From contig JAAEZN010000017.1 in the NCBI GenBank assembly GCA_018222835.1, positions 1-47,767 on the forward strand: a stretch of DNA of 47,767 nt, given 5' to 3'. Made by a program: the position numbers and the translations under genes. Origin of the DNA: Algicola sp. (GTDB lineage: Bacteria > Bacteroidota > Bacteroidia > Flavobacteriales > Flavobacteriaceae). Shown in pieces: positions 14,900-23,482 of the stretch. Within the stretch, counting starts at the first letter, position 1. Every line of letters begins with the position of its first letter. The notes below the pieces were generated by a model. The model worked only from the letters and a program-made list of their open reading frames with translations. It made no database searches and was not told the DNA's origin.

Positions 14900-17815
14900 T
14901 TGGATAAATATTTGTTAAAAGACCTTTCTCAAAGCTTGAAAGGCGAGTTGTTGTTCGATGATTTGAGCAAAGCACTGTATGCTACCGATGCCTCTGTATA
15001 TCGCATATTGCCCTTGGCCGTAGCCTATCCTAAAAATACAGATGATATAAAAATATTGGTCGATTTTGCCAATAAAAATAGAGTGGGTCTAATACCTCGA
15101 ACAGCTGGAACATCCTTGGCAGGACAATGCGTGGGTCCCGGTATTGTAGTGGATGTGAGCCGATATCTCACCAAGATTGTAAGCTTGGACAAGGACAAAC
15201 GGCAGGTTACGGTACAACCAGGTGTGGTTCGTGACGAATTGAACCAATATTTAAAGCCGTTCGGTCTATTTTTTGGACCAAATACATCAACATCCAACCG
15301 ATGCATGATAGGGGGGATGGTAGGTAACAACTCTTCAGGAACGACCTCGATCCAGTATGGAGTAACAAGGGATAAGATAGTGGCCATGCAATGTATTTTG
15401 TCCGATGGCAGCGATGCTTATTTTTCCAATTTGACCAAAAAGGAATTCGAAGAAAGGAAGCAAAAGGACTCTCTTGAAGGAAAGATCTATCATAAACTAT
15501 ATGAGGAGCTTTCCAATCCAGACATTCAGAGCAATATTAATGCTGAATTCCCAAAGCCAAGTATCCATAGAAGGAATACAGGCTATGCAGTGGACGAATT
15601 GCTCAAAAACAACATTTTTGGCGCGGACCAAGGGGAATTTAATTTGTGTAAATTATTATCTGGAAGTGAAGGTACACTAGCTTTTACCACCGAAGTCACT
15701 CTTCAATTGGATGAAATGCCGCCCCAATTTTCGGCGATGGTGGCCACACATTATAAAACCTTGGAAGATTGTTTGGCAGATGTGGCACCAGTGATGGAAC
15801 ACAAGCTTCATTTGTGCGAGATGATGGATAAGGTGATTCTGGACTGTACAAAAAACAATAGGGCACAATTGGTCAATCGTTTTTTTGTAGAAGGAGACCC
15901 GGCCGGAATTTTAATGTTGGAGGTCAAGGCGGATAACAAGAAGGATTTGGATGATCAACTGGACAGTTTATTACGGACCATAGAGAAGTCTGGATTAAGC
16001 TATGCCAGTCCTGTTCTTTATGGAGACGATATCAACAAAGCCATTGAACTGCGCAAAGCAGGACTAGGTCTTTTGGGAAATATGGTGGGTGACAAGAAAG
16101 CCGTGGCCTGTATTGAGGATACTGCCGTGGCATTGGAAGATTTAAAGGATTTTATCGGGGAGTTCACCCAGATTATGAAAGGCTACGACCAGAGTGCGGT
16201 GTACTATGCTCACGCTGGCGCCGGTGAACTACATTTACGCCCAATTCTCAATTTAAAAAAATCCGAAGATGTAGTGCTGTTCCGTAGCATAACCACCGAT
16301 GTGGCAAAGCTTACCAAAAAGTATCAGGGCAGTTTTAGCGGGGAGCATGGAGATGGTATTGTCCGGGCGGAGTTTATTCCATTAATGATCGGGGAGGCCA
16401 ATTACCAATTATTAAAAAGGGTGAAGAGTTTGTTTGATCCCAATGGTATTTTGAATCCCGGAAAAATTGTTGATGCCTACGCTATGGACGAGTCTTTACG
16501 GTATGAAGTGGACCGTGAGGAACCCGATGTGAAAACAATAATGGACTTTTCGGATAGCGAGGGTATTTTAAAGGCTGCTGAGAAATGTAATGGTAGTGGT
16601 GACTGCAGAAAAAGTCACCACATGAGCGGAGGTATGTGCCCAAGTTACCAAGCTACAAAAAACGAGAGGGATACAACCCGTGGAAGAGCCAATGCTTTAC
16701 GCGAGTTTTTGACCAATTCCGAAAAAGTCAATCGTTTTGATCATAAGGAACTTAAAAGTGCATTCGACCTGTGCTTAAGTTGTAAGGCTTGCGCCAGTGA
16801 ATGTCCCAGTAATGTGGATGTAGCCGCACTAAAGGCCGAGTTCCTGTATAACTATCAAGAAGCCAATGGATATTCTCTGCGGAGCAAGTTGTTTGCCCAT
16901 AACACTCGATTGAACGCATTGGGAAGTAAAGCGCCAGGCATTACCAATTGGATGTATAAATCCAAATCTGTAGGTGGATTGCTAAAAAAAGTATCGGGAG
17001 TTGCCCCAGAACGAAGTCTGCCGCAAGTAGGTCACTTTAATTTTACCAAGCATTTAGAAAAATATCGTGTAAAACGCACGGACCTTTCCAAAAAGCAAGT
17101 GATCCTTTATGTGGACGAGTTTGTGAAATATTTGGATATCCAAGTGGGCAAGGACGCTATTGAGCTGTTATGCAAACTAGGCTACGATGTTGAACTGTTC
17201 TATGGGGAAAGTGGCAGAACATATCTATCCAAAGGGTATTTAAAGCAAGCAAAAAAATTGGTTGCCCAAAATATGGGGCAGTTAAAAGATATTTTGAACC
17301 AAGGATTGCCCATTGTTGGACTGGAACCCTCGGCCATACTATCTTTTAGGGATGAATACCAACGTTTGCACGATGATAAGGAACAATTGCAAAAATTGGC
17401 ATCGAATACTTTTTTGATAGAGGAATTTTTGGCTACCGAAATTGCGGAAGGACATATAACTTCGGAAAGCTTTACAGATGAAGCGCGTACCATCAAAATT
17501 CATGGGCATTGTCACCAAAAAGCGTTGAGCAATCAAAAAGTAACCTTTGATATGCTGAATCTTCCCAAGAATTATAAAGTAACCATTATATCTTCCGGTT
17601 GTTGTGGTATGGCAGGTTCGTTCGGGTATGAAAAAGAGCATTACGAGACCAGTATGAAGGTAGGTAGTCTCAAACTTTTCCCGGCAGTAACAAAAAGTTC
17701 GGAAGACACATTGATTGCTGCGAACGGGACAAGTTGTAGGCATCAGATTATGGATGGGACGAAAAGGGAGGCACAGCACCCGGTTTCAATCTTGAGACAG
17801 GCCCTTGTCATCTAA
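14900..17815 (+). CDS. FAD-binding and Fe-S-binding oxidoreductase (D-lactate/glycolate dehydrogenase-like fusion)
   Basis: 971 residues. An FAD-binding PCMH domain (about residues 30-215, with RTAGTSLAGQ and GGMVGNNSSG) is followed by the FAD-oxidase C domain (about 250-490, with FSGEHGDGI). Two ferredoxin-like clusters follow (CNGSGDCRKSHHMSGGMCP and CLSCKACASECP), then CCG-type domains (GHCHQKAL, SSGCCGMAGSFG). It thus combines GlcD, GlcF and LldE-like parts in one chain and probably oxidises a 2-hydroxyacid, passing electrons to quinone. No ATG is in frame near the family N-terminus; the first usable start is TTG at 14900, preceded by a stop at 14852. The 3' end overlaps the opposing phosphoesterase gene by 30 bases. 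Confidence 0.93.
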   Translation: MDKYLLKDLSQSLKGELLFDDLSKALYATDASVYRILPLAVAYPKNTDDIKILVDFANKNRVGLIPRTAGTSLAGQCVGPGIVVDVSRYLTKIVSLDKDKRQVTVQPGVVRDELNQYLKPFGLFFGPNTSTSNRCMIGGMVGNNSSGTTSIQYGVTRDKIVAMQCILSDGSDAYFSNLTKKEFEERKQKDSLEGKIYHKLYEELSNPDIQSNINAEFPKPSIHRRNTGYAVDELLKNNIFGADQGEFNLCKLLSGSEGTLAFTTEVTLQLDEMPPQFSAMVATHYKTLEDCLADVAPVMEHKLHLCEMMDKVILDCTKNNRAQLVNRFFVEGDPAGILMLEVKADNKKDLDDQLDSLLRTIEKSGLSYASPVLYGDDINKAIELRKAGLGLLGNMVGDKKAVACIEDTAVALEDLKDFIGEFTQIMKGYDQSAVYYAHAGAGELHLRPILNLKKSEDVVLFRSITTDVAKLTKKYQGSFSGEHGDGIVRAEFIPLMIGEANYQLLKRVKSLFDPNGILNPGKIVDAYAMDESLRYEVDREEPDVKTIMDFSDSEGILKAAEKCNGSGDCRKSHHMSGGMCPSYQATKNERDTTRGRANALREFLTNSEKVNRFDHKELKSAFDLCLSCKACASECPSNVDVAALKAEFLYNYQEANGYSLRSKLFAHNTRLNALGSKAPGITNWMYKSKSVGGLLKKVSGVAPERSLPQVGHFNFTKHLEKYRVKRTDLSKKQVILYVDEFVKYLDIQVGKDAIELLCKLGYDVELFYGESGRTYLSKGYLKQAKKLVAQNMGQLKDILNQGLPIVGLEPSAILSFRDEYQRLHDDKEQLQKLASNTFLIEEFLATEIAEGHITSESFTDEARTIKIHGHCHQKALSNQKVTFDMLNLPKNYKVTIISSGCCGMAGSFGYEKEHYETSMKVGSLKLFPAVTKSSEDTLIAANGTSCRHQIMDGTKREAQHPVSILRQALVI

Positions 17816-18760
17816 AAAATCGTAATCTATACTTTCTCGCTCGCCCTCACCAATGTGTTCTTGGGTAACATCTTCCATATTCACTTCTTTGTCGGTTATG
17901 GAGGCGATAAGTTCGTTCATGTTCATTTCTTTTAGGTCTTCGTCCACAAAGAAAGGAGAGAGCCTATCGTGATTATAATGGTACACTCTCCATCGTTTGA
18001 ACGAATATTCCAAAGCAGTAAGGTTTTCTACCCAATCACCGGAATTTAGATAGGTGCAGCTACCATACTTGTTTTCGTAGATTTCTTTTTTGGGTTGATG
18101 GATGTGGCCGCAGATTACATAATCGTAATCATTTTCTATGGCGAGTTCCGCTGCGGTCTTTTCAAAATTGTTAATGTACTTCACTGCGCCTTTTACGCTA
18201 TTTTTAATGCGTTTGGACAAGGAATATTTTTCTCTCCCCATTTTTTTTAAACACCAGTTAAGGAAGCTATTTATTAAAATAAGGAAATCGTAACCGTACC
18301 CGCCCAACTTGGCCAACCATTTGGCGTTCTGGATGCTAACATCGAACACATCACCATGAAAAAACCAAGCTTTTTTACCGTCCAAGTTCAATACTAGCTT
18401 GTTCATAATTTTAAAATTCCCCATTGAAGTATCACTGAATTTACGGAGCATTTCATCGTGATTTCCAGTAATATAGTAAACCTCTGTACCCTTCGAGGCC
18501 ATGCCGATCAGTTTTCGGAGAACCTTTAAATGTGATGGGGGGAAGTACCTTTTGCTAAATTGCCAAATATCGATAATATCCCCATTAAGAATCAGTTTTT
18601 TAGGCTGAATACTGTTCAGGTATGTAATGAGTTCATCTGCATGGCAGCCATATGTTCCTAGGTGAACATCCGAGATAACGGCCAATTCTATCTTCCTTTT
18701 TTTCAATCTGATAAGGTTTAATACAAAATAAAACGGTAGGAATAAATTAGAAATCAACAC
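17786..18760 (-). CDS. LpxH-like metallophosphoesterase (UDP-2,3-diacylglucosamine diphosphatase family)
   Basis: Calcineurin-type fold with the full metal motif set: ISDVHLG, NGDIID, GNHDE, FHGD and CGHIHQPK. The family cleaves UDP-diacylglucosamine in lipid A synthesis, though this Bacteroidota subgroup may have another phosphoester substrate. The start is uncertain. GTG at 18760 gives 324 residues with a hydrophobic N-terminus (LISNLFLPFYFVLNLI). TTG at 18706 gives 306 residues starting MKKRKIELAVISDVHLG, as homologues usually do. No ATG fits either. The C-terminal ~40 residues are acidic and probably disordered. Its 3' end overlaps the convergent oxidoreductase gene by 30 bases. Confidence 0.88.
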   Translation of the reverse strand: MLISNLFLPFYFVLNLIRLKKRKIELAVISDVHLGTYGCHADELITYLNSIQPKKLILNGDIIDIWQFSKRYFPPSHLKVLRKLIGMASKGTEVYYITGNHDEMLRKFSDTSMGNFKIMNKLVLNLDGKKAWFFHGDVFDVSIQNAKWLAKLGGYGYDFLILINSFLNWCLKKMGREKYSLSKRIKNSVKGAVKYINNFEKTAAELAIENDYDYVICGHIHQPKKEIYENKYGSCTYLNSGDWVENLTALEYSFKRWRVYHYNHDRLSPFFVDEDLKEMNMNELIASITDKEVNMEDVTQEHIGEGERESIDYDFLDDKGLSQD

Positions 18761-18846
18761 GAGGTCATTAATTTATGAGCATATCGTTAAAAAAATATCA
18801 CCTAAAAATGAATTATGTTACAATAACATTAAGCCAATGGCTTGTT

Positions 18847-18876
18847 TTTGAATTAGATTTGTAAGTTCTACCTTTG
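18847..18876 (+). promoter_or_regulatory. Promoter of aroC
   Basis: TTTG at 18847-18850, an 18-base spacer and TACCTTTG at 18869-18876: a complete Bacteroidota promoter, 22 bases ahead of the ATG. Confidence 0.75.
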
Positions 18877-18898
18877 AAGACATTATATATTATACCGA

Positions 18899-19963
18899 AT
18901 GGCAGGAAATTCTTTTGGACAACTTTTTAGGGTTACCACTTTTGGCGAATCCCACGGAAAAGCATTGGGCGGCATCATAGATGGCTGTCCCGCTGGAATA
19001 GAATTGGACTTGGAACAGATTCAACTGGAGTTGGACCGAAGAAAGCCTGGACAATCGTCCATTGTTACCCAACGAAAAGAACCTGATACGGTAGAAATAT
19101 ACTCAGGTGTTTTTGAAGGGAAGACCACGGGCACCCCCATTGGCTTTGCCATTCATAATACGAACCAAAAATCCAACGACTATTCCCATATAAAGGACTC
19201 TTACCGACCATCGCACGCAGATTATGTGTACGACAAGAAATATGGTTTTCGCGATTACCGGGGTGGTGGCAGAAGTTCTGCACGAGAGACCGCCAGTAGG
19301 GTAGTAGCAGGAGGTATTGCCAAACAATTTCTGAAAGATATCCAGATCAATGCATTTGTATCGCAAGTAGGTGGGATTACATTGGAAACACCGTATCAGG
19401 AATTGGATTTTTCCAAAATCGAATCCAATGCCGTTCGTTGCCCTGACTTGGATATGGCCCAAAAAATGGAAGACTATATCAAATCCATTAAGAAAGAAGG
19501 GGATACCATTGGTGGTGTGGTCACTTGTGTAATTCAAAATGTACCAGTTGGTTTAGGCGAACCGGTTTTTGATAAGCTCCATGCCAAATTGGGCGAGGCC
19601 ATGCTATCCATAAACGCAGTAAAAGGTTTTGAGTACGGAAGCGGTTTTGCCGGAGTTGCCATGAAAGGCAGTGAACATAACGATGCCTATAATGAAGACG
19701 GCACTACCAAAACCAATCGAAGTGGAGGTGTACAGGGCGGTATCAGCAATGGTATGGATATTTACTTTAAGGTAGCTTTTAAACCAGTGGCCACAGTTTT
19801 ACAATCTTACGAGACTATTAATAAAGATGGCGAAAAGGTTACCACTCAAGGAAAAGGAAGACACGATCCATGCGTGGTTCCAAGAGCGGTTCCCATTGTG
19901 GAGGCAATGGCAGCACTAGTATTGGCAGATTACTCCCTTTTGGCACGAACCAACAAAATCTGA
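18899..19963 (+). CDS. aroC: Chorismate synthase
   Basis: 354 residues, standard for the enzyme, which makes chorismate from 5-enolpyruvylshikimate-3-phosphate using reduced FMN. Signature blocks are all present: [18 protein letters not shown] near the N-terminus, [29 protein letters not shown] in the middle, and [18 protein letters not shown] near the C-terminus. It has its own good promoter and is the only shikimate-pathway gene in the window. The next gene, a symporter, starts 60 bases later across an inverted repeat. Confidence 0.98.
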   Translation: MAGNSFGQLFRVTTFGESHGKALGGIIDGCPAGIELDLEQIQLELDRRKPGQSSIVTQRKEPDTVEIYSGVFEGKTTGTPIGFAIHNTNQKSNDYSHIKDSYRPSHADYVYDKKYGFRDYRGGGRSSARETASRVVAGGIAKQFLKDIQINAFVSQVGGITLETPYQELDFSKIESNAVRCPDLDMAQKMEDYIKSIKKEGDTIGGVVTCVIQNVPVGLGEPVFDKLHAKLGEAMLSINAVKGFEYGSGFAGVAMKGSEHNDAYNEDGTTKTNRSGGVQGGISNGMDIYFKVAFKPVATVLQSYETINKDGEKVTTQGKGRHDPCVVPRAVPIVEAMAALVLADYSLLARTNKI

Positions 19964-19989
19964 TTGACCGATTAGGAGGTTTCCATACA

Positions 19990-20025
19990 ATAAAGTATAT
20001 TCCCCCCTCGATAAATATACTTTAT
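19990..20025 (+). promoter_or_regulatory. Perfect 12-bp inverted repeat spanning the symporter start codon
   Basis: ATAAAGTATATT (19990-20001) and AATATACTTTAT (20014-20025) are exact reverse complements around a 12-base loop. The right arm contains the first two bases of the ATG at 20024. As RNA this hairpin would bury the start site; as DNA it could be an operator. No T-run follows, so it is not a standard terminator for aroC. Confidence 0.8.
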
Positions 20026-21349
20026 GAAGAAATTGGAATTGCACTGGCAAATTCTTATCGGAATGCTTTTGGGTATTCTTTTTGGATTTGCAATGACTCA
20101 AATTACCTGGGGTAAGGACTTTGTATCTGATTGGATTCAACCATTGGGAACCATTTTTGTAAAACTTCTCAAACTTATTGCCATACCCTTGATTTTGGCA
20201 TCCTTGGTAAAAGGTATCTCAGACCTTAAGGATATATCAAAATTTAGAAATATAGGGCTAAGAACAATCGGAATATACATCATCACAACGGTAGTGGCCA
20301 TAACCATAGGTTTATTGTTGGTGAATGTGATAAACCCAGGAAGTGGAATTTCCGAAGAGACCGTAACAAAATTAACAGACACTTATGCCGGAGATGCAGG
20401 TGTTACGTCCAAGATAGAAGAAGCATCGCGTCAAAAAGATAGTGGTCCATTACAATTTATTGTAGATATGGTGCCGGACAATGCATTGGCGGCCATGACG
20501 GACAATGCCTTGATGCTGCAAGTAATATTCTTTACCATTTTCTTGGGTATTTCCATGTTGTTGATAGGTGAGAAGAAGGCAAAACCATTGAAGGACTTTT
20601 TTGATGCACTCAATGATGTGGTGCTAAAGATGGTGGATTTGATTATGCTGACCGCCCCCTATGCCGTTTTTGCTCTTTTGGCTGGAGTGGTGGTGTCTTC
20701 CAGTGACCCTGATTTATTGTTGGCATTGCTAAAATATGCTGGTGTAGTTGTTTTGGGCCTTGTTCTTATGATTGTTTTTTACGCAACTATAGTTGGTGTT
20801 GTTACCAAGAAAAACCCATTTTGGTTCCTAAAAGAAATCAGCCCTGCGCAATTATTGGCGTTTTCCACAAGTTCCAGTGCGGCCACTTTGCCAGTTACCA
20901 TGGAAAGGGTAGAAGAACACATTGGTGTAGATAAAGAGGTGTCCAGTTTTGTGTTGCCCGTAGGAGCAACCATTAACATGGACGGTACCAGTTTGTACCA
21001 AGGAGTCGCTGCGGTGTTTATATCGCAAGCGTTAGGTTTTGACCTTACTTTCGGAGATCAATTGACGATTGTTTTGACCGCTCTATTGGCATCCATAGGT
21101 TCAGCAGCGGTTCCCGGGGCAGGAATGGTAATGTTGGTCATTGTACTGGAATCCATTGGTTTCCCTTCTGACAAACTGGCCATTGGTCTTGCATTGATTT
21201 TTGCAGTGGACAGACCTTTGGACATGTGTAGGACCGTTGTAAATGTTACTGGTGATGCAACAGTTTCCATGGTGGTGGCCAAATCTGTAGGTAAATTAGG
21301 CGAACCACACGTTGAAGAGTGGGATGACCACTACGATGAAGTAAAATAA
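20024..21349 (+). CDS. Dicarboxylate/amino acid:cation symporter (DAACS family)
   Basis: 441 residues with the transporter core of the GltP/DctA/Glt-Ph family. The serine-rich hairpin loop is AFSTSSSAATLPVTM. The helix 7 motif is NMDGT (GATINMDGTSLYQG). The helix 8 region has DRPLDMCRTVVNVTGD, whose Asp and Arg bind substrate and cation. These proteins import glutamate, aspartate or C4-dicarboxylates with Na+ or H+. The helix-7 NMDGT is the Na+-binding form, so Na+ coupling is likely. The start codon lies in a perfect inverted repeat. The stop codon abuts that of the convergent DCC gene. Confidence 0.95.
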   Translation: MKKLELHWQILIGMLLGILFGFAMTQITWGKDFVSDWIQPLGTIFVKLLKLIAIPLILASLVKGISDLKDISKFRNIGLRTIGIYIITTVVAITIGLLLVNVINPGSGISEETVTKLTDTYAGDAGVTSKIEEASRQKDSGPLQFIVDMVPDNALAAMTDNALMLQVIFFTIFLGISMLLIGEKKAKPLKDFFDALNDVVLKMVDLIMLTAPYAVFALLAGVVVSSSDPDLLLALLKYAGVVVLGLVLMIVFYATIVGVVTKKNPFWFLKEISPAQLLAFSTSSSAATLPVTMERVEEHIGVDKEVSSFVLPVGATINMDGTSLYQGVAAVFISQALGFDLTFGDQLTIVLTALLASIGSAAVPGAGMVMLVIVLESIGFPSDKLAIGLALIFAVDRPLDMCRTVVNVTGDATVSMVVAKSVGKLGEPHVEEWDDHYDEVK

Positions 21350-21757
21350 TCAATCCAAAAACTTGGCTTTTAGCTCAGGAGTCGGAATCATACAAGACTC
21401 CTGTTTTCCAAACCATTTGTAACGGTTTTTTGCAATAAAATCGTAAATACGGTTTCTTATGGCAGTGGGAATCCAAGTAAAAACTGCGGATAATTTCCAT
21501 AAACCTCCCAGATTTTGGGCTATTTCCAAGGCGGCATCGGACTTGGTGTAATAGGCCACCCCCGGCTCGATTAAAATAATGGAGTCCACGGTTTTGGTAT
21601 CAATATGCCGCTGGCTCAACAACTGTTGACCTATTTCACTTTGTAGGGACGCATAGCGGAATACATCTTTTTTGTCCCGTTGGATTACAAATTGAACGGA
21701 GTTGTTACAAAGGTTGCAAACCCCATCAAACAGAATTATTTTTTTACTTTCTTCCAT
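21350..21757 (-). CDS. DCC family thiol-disulfide oxidoreductase-like protein (DUF393)
   Basis: 135 residues, usual length. It opens with the family signature FDGVCNLCN (D11, C14, C17), a CxxC motif that gives the DCC family its name, followed by IQRDKKDVFRYASLQS and the conserved WIPTAIRNRIYDFIAKNRYKWFG block. The family is predicted to have a thioredoxin-like fold; the role is not established. The stop codon abuts the symporter stop codon. Confidence 0.92.
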   Translation of the reverse strand: MEESKKIILFDGVCNLCNNSVQFVIQRDKKDVFRYASLQSEIGQQLLSQRHIDTKTVDSIILIEPGVAYYTKSDAALEIAQNLGGLWKLSAVFTWIPTAIRNRIYDFIAKNRYKWFGKQESCMIPTPELKAKFLD

Positions 21758-22097
21758 ACTCCAATGCCTAAAATGGCAAGAATCTTTTATCTAATTATGG
21801 TACAGCTGTCTTTCCGAACGGAATCCCTATAACTATCGGAGCAAGCGTTAGAAATCTAAATCTTTAACCGATGTCTCACATCTTGTTACGACGACATGAC
21901 AACTGTTATACAAAGATACAATGATCGGAGTCTAAAGTTTATAAGGAGGGAGCAGGAGTTTCTTCATCAGTTTGGTTATGAATAAAATTCATTTTAATGA
22001 CTGATTCTTAGAAAATTATGTTTTTATAAAATGGAATAGCGGTTTAAGCTTATACTCAAACCGCTATTGCTTAAATGCAATGTGCGTTCGTTCTTAT
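21758..22097. other. Gene-free stretch with a degenerate palindromic repeat
   Basis: No credible gene on either strand. 21802-21906 looks like a decayed palindromic element: its ends ACAGCTGTC (21802-21810) and GACATGACAACTGT (21893-21906) are partly complementary. The interior contains TTCCGAACGGAATC and TAGAAATCTAAATC, which resemble a common flavobacterial intergenic repeat. The remainder is A+T-rich with no clear promoter. Confidence 0.5.
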
Positions 22098-22589
22098 TCA
22101 GTTTGGCGAATGAAGTCCAATTTTGTTTCCTTCCGAATCGTGAAAGATGGCAAAAAACCCACTCTCGTCAGCATGGGGTGTTTTAGGGATAATTATTTTT
22201 CCACCATTGTCTTCAACTTTGTCAAGAATAACTTGTAGGTTATCCCCTCCGTTCAAGTAAATGGTAACGCCTTTGGGAGAAGGTTCGTAGCCCTCTCCTT
22301 TCATGATAACCCCTGTGACCGTTTGATCTTGATATGGAAATAGGCCCATTTCCATTTCAGGGAAATCTAATCTTTCGATTTTCACTCCTAAAATTTCTTT
22401 GTAAAAATTGATGGCCCGCGAAATGTCGGTAGCTGGGATTTCAAAAATTGAGATATAACTGTTCATATTCTTATTATTTTTAAAGGTTGCCACGGTCGGA
22501 TTTGATTCGAAAGTTGAAGAATCCTTGTCTTTGCAGGATACAACGCTAAGAACCAATACAATAATTGCGAAAAGTGTTTTTTCTTTCAT
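22098..22589 (-). CDS. VOC (glyoxalase-fold) protein with a lipoprotein leader
   Basis: 163 residues. Residues 1-19 (MKEKTLFAIIVLVLSVVSC) form a clear lipoprotein signal with lipobox Cys19, then a ~22-residue linker. The VOC domain begins at residue 42 (MNSYISIFEIPATD) and runs to the end (FHDSEGNKIGLHSPN), with the beta-alpha-beta-beta-beta repeat of glyoxalase/bleomycin-resistance proteins. Close relatives are usually cytoplasmic and start at the equivalent of Met42. The export signal is therefore unusual; an internal start at Met42 is the alternative. The substrate is unknown. It lies downstream of the AraC gene on the same strand. Confidence 0.85.
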   Translation of the reverse strand: MKEKTLFAIIVLVLSVVSCKDKDSSTFESNPTVATFKNNKNMNSYISIFEIPATDISRAINFYKEILGVKIERLDFPEMEMGLFPYQDQTVTGVIMKGEGYEPSPKGVTIYLNGGDNLQVILDKVEDNGGKIIIPKTPHADESGFFAIFHDSEGNKIGLHSPN

Positions 22590-22665
22590 TTTTCCGTTTG
22601 TTGTTTACGGAACAATATTAGCCGTAAAATACCGCTAGAAATTGTAAAAAAGCGACACGTTTAAA

Positions 22666-23481
22666 CTATTTGTAAAAAAGGGCAGAAAGCGACAGGTTTT
22701 CGTGGGTAAGGAATTCTTTAGGGCTAACTCCCGTAAATTCCCTAAAGTCCTTTGCGAAGTGAGCTTGGTCAAAATAATCACTATCGTAGGCAATGTTTGT
22801 CAAGGTTTTCGATTTTTGGTCGAGCAACATTTTTAACGCTGTTTGTAATCGGATCACCTTCCCTAACTGTTTTGGACTTACTCCAATTTGCTTTTTGAAG
22901 TTTCTTTCGAGTTGCCTTCGTTTTGATAAGTTGCTTTTGAGGATTGAGTTTATTGAGGTGCTACCGTTTGTGGAGAAAATAGTATCAACGGTATTTTTTA
23001 CGATGCTGTTAATTGTTTTTTCATCGTTAAGCTTATCCAATAGAAACTTCTCGATAGTACTTATCCGTTGTTCTGTATTTTCCGCATGGATGATTTTTTG
23101 TTCTAAATCATCAGCAATTTCTTTTCCAAAAAGTTGATCTATGGGTGTTTCCTTATCAACCAAACTGCTAATTGGCTCTGAAACAAAATTGGAAAATCCA
23201 TATGGATAAAATCGAATGGCAAATGTATTGACATAACCTGTTGGTTGAATGTGGAAAGGTTTGATTGTTTGCCCAAGAACCATTGCGCGGGGTTGAAATA
23301 TGAATTCGTTTTCGGATGTGTATCGTTTTATATCGTCCCCGAGAATAAATGCCATTTCAATACAGCCGTCCGGTACAATTCGCTGTTTTTGGGCATCAGC
23401 TTGAGCCGGCACCTGTAAACTCCAATAGCAACTAACAAGTGATCTTAAATCAATATGTGGTTTGTACGTTTTATAGTCCAT
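22666..23481 (-). CDS. AraC-family transcriptional regulator
   Basis: 271 residues. The N-terminal ~150 residues form the DUF6597-type sensing domain (KPHIDLRSLVSCYWSLQVP, RIVPDGCIEMAFILGD). The C-terminal ~100 residues form the double HTH of AraC/XylS, with KRRQLERNFKKQIGVSPKQLGKVIRLQ and the second helix pair ending in FAKDFREFTGVSPKEFL. The ligand is unknown. A single base separates it from the stop codon of the upstream unknown gene, so it is very likely part of the same transcript. It may control the neighbouring VOC gene. Confidence 0.92.
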   Translation of the reverse strand: MDYKTYKPHIDLRSLVSCYWSLQVPAQADAQKQRIVPDGCIEMAFILGDDIKRYTSENEFIFQPRAMVLGQTIKPFHIQPTGYVNTFAIRFYPYGFSNFVSEPISSLVDKETPIDQLFGKEIADDLEQKIIHAENTEQRISTIEKFLLDKLNDEKTINSIVKNTVDTIFSTNGSTSINSILKSNLSKRRQLERNFKKQIGVSPKQLGKVIRLQTALKMLLDQKSKTLTNIAYDSDYFDQAHFAKDFREFTGVSPKEFLTHENLSLSALFYK

Positions 23482-23482
23482 T

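Noticed and set aside
17339..17779. 146-codon minus-strand frame inside the FAD/Fe-S gene
   Set aside because: Shadow of the CCG domain region; the forward protein is clearly coding there.
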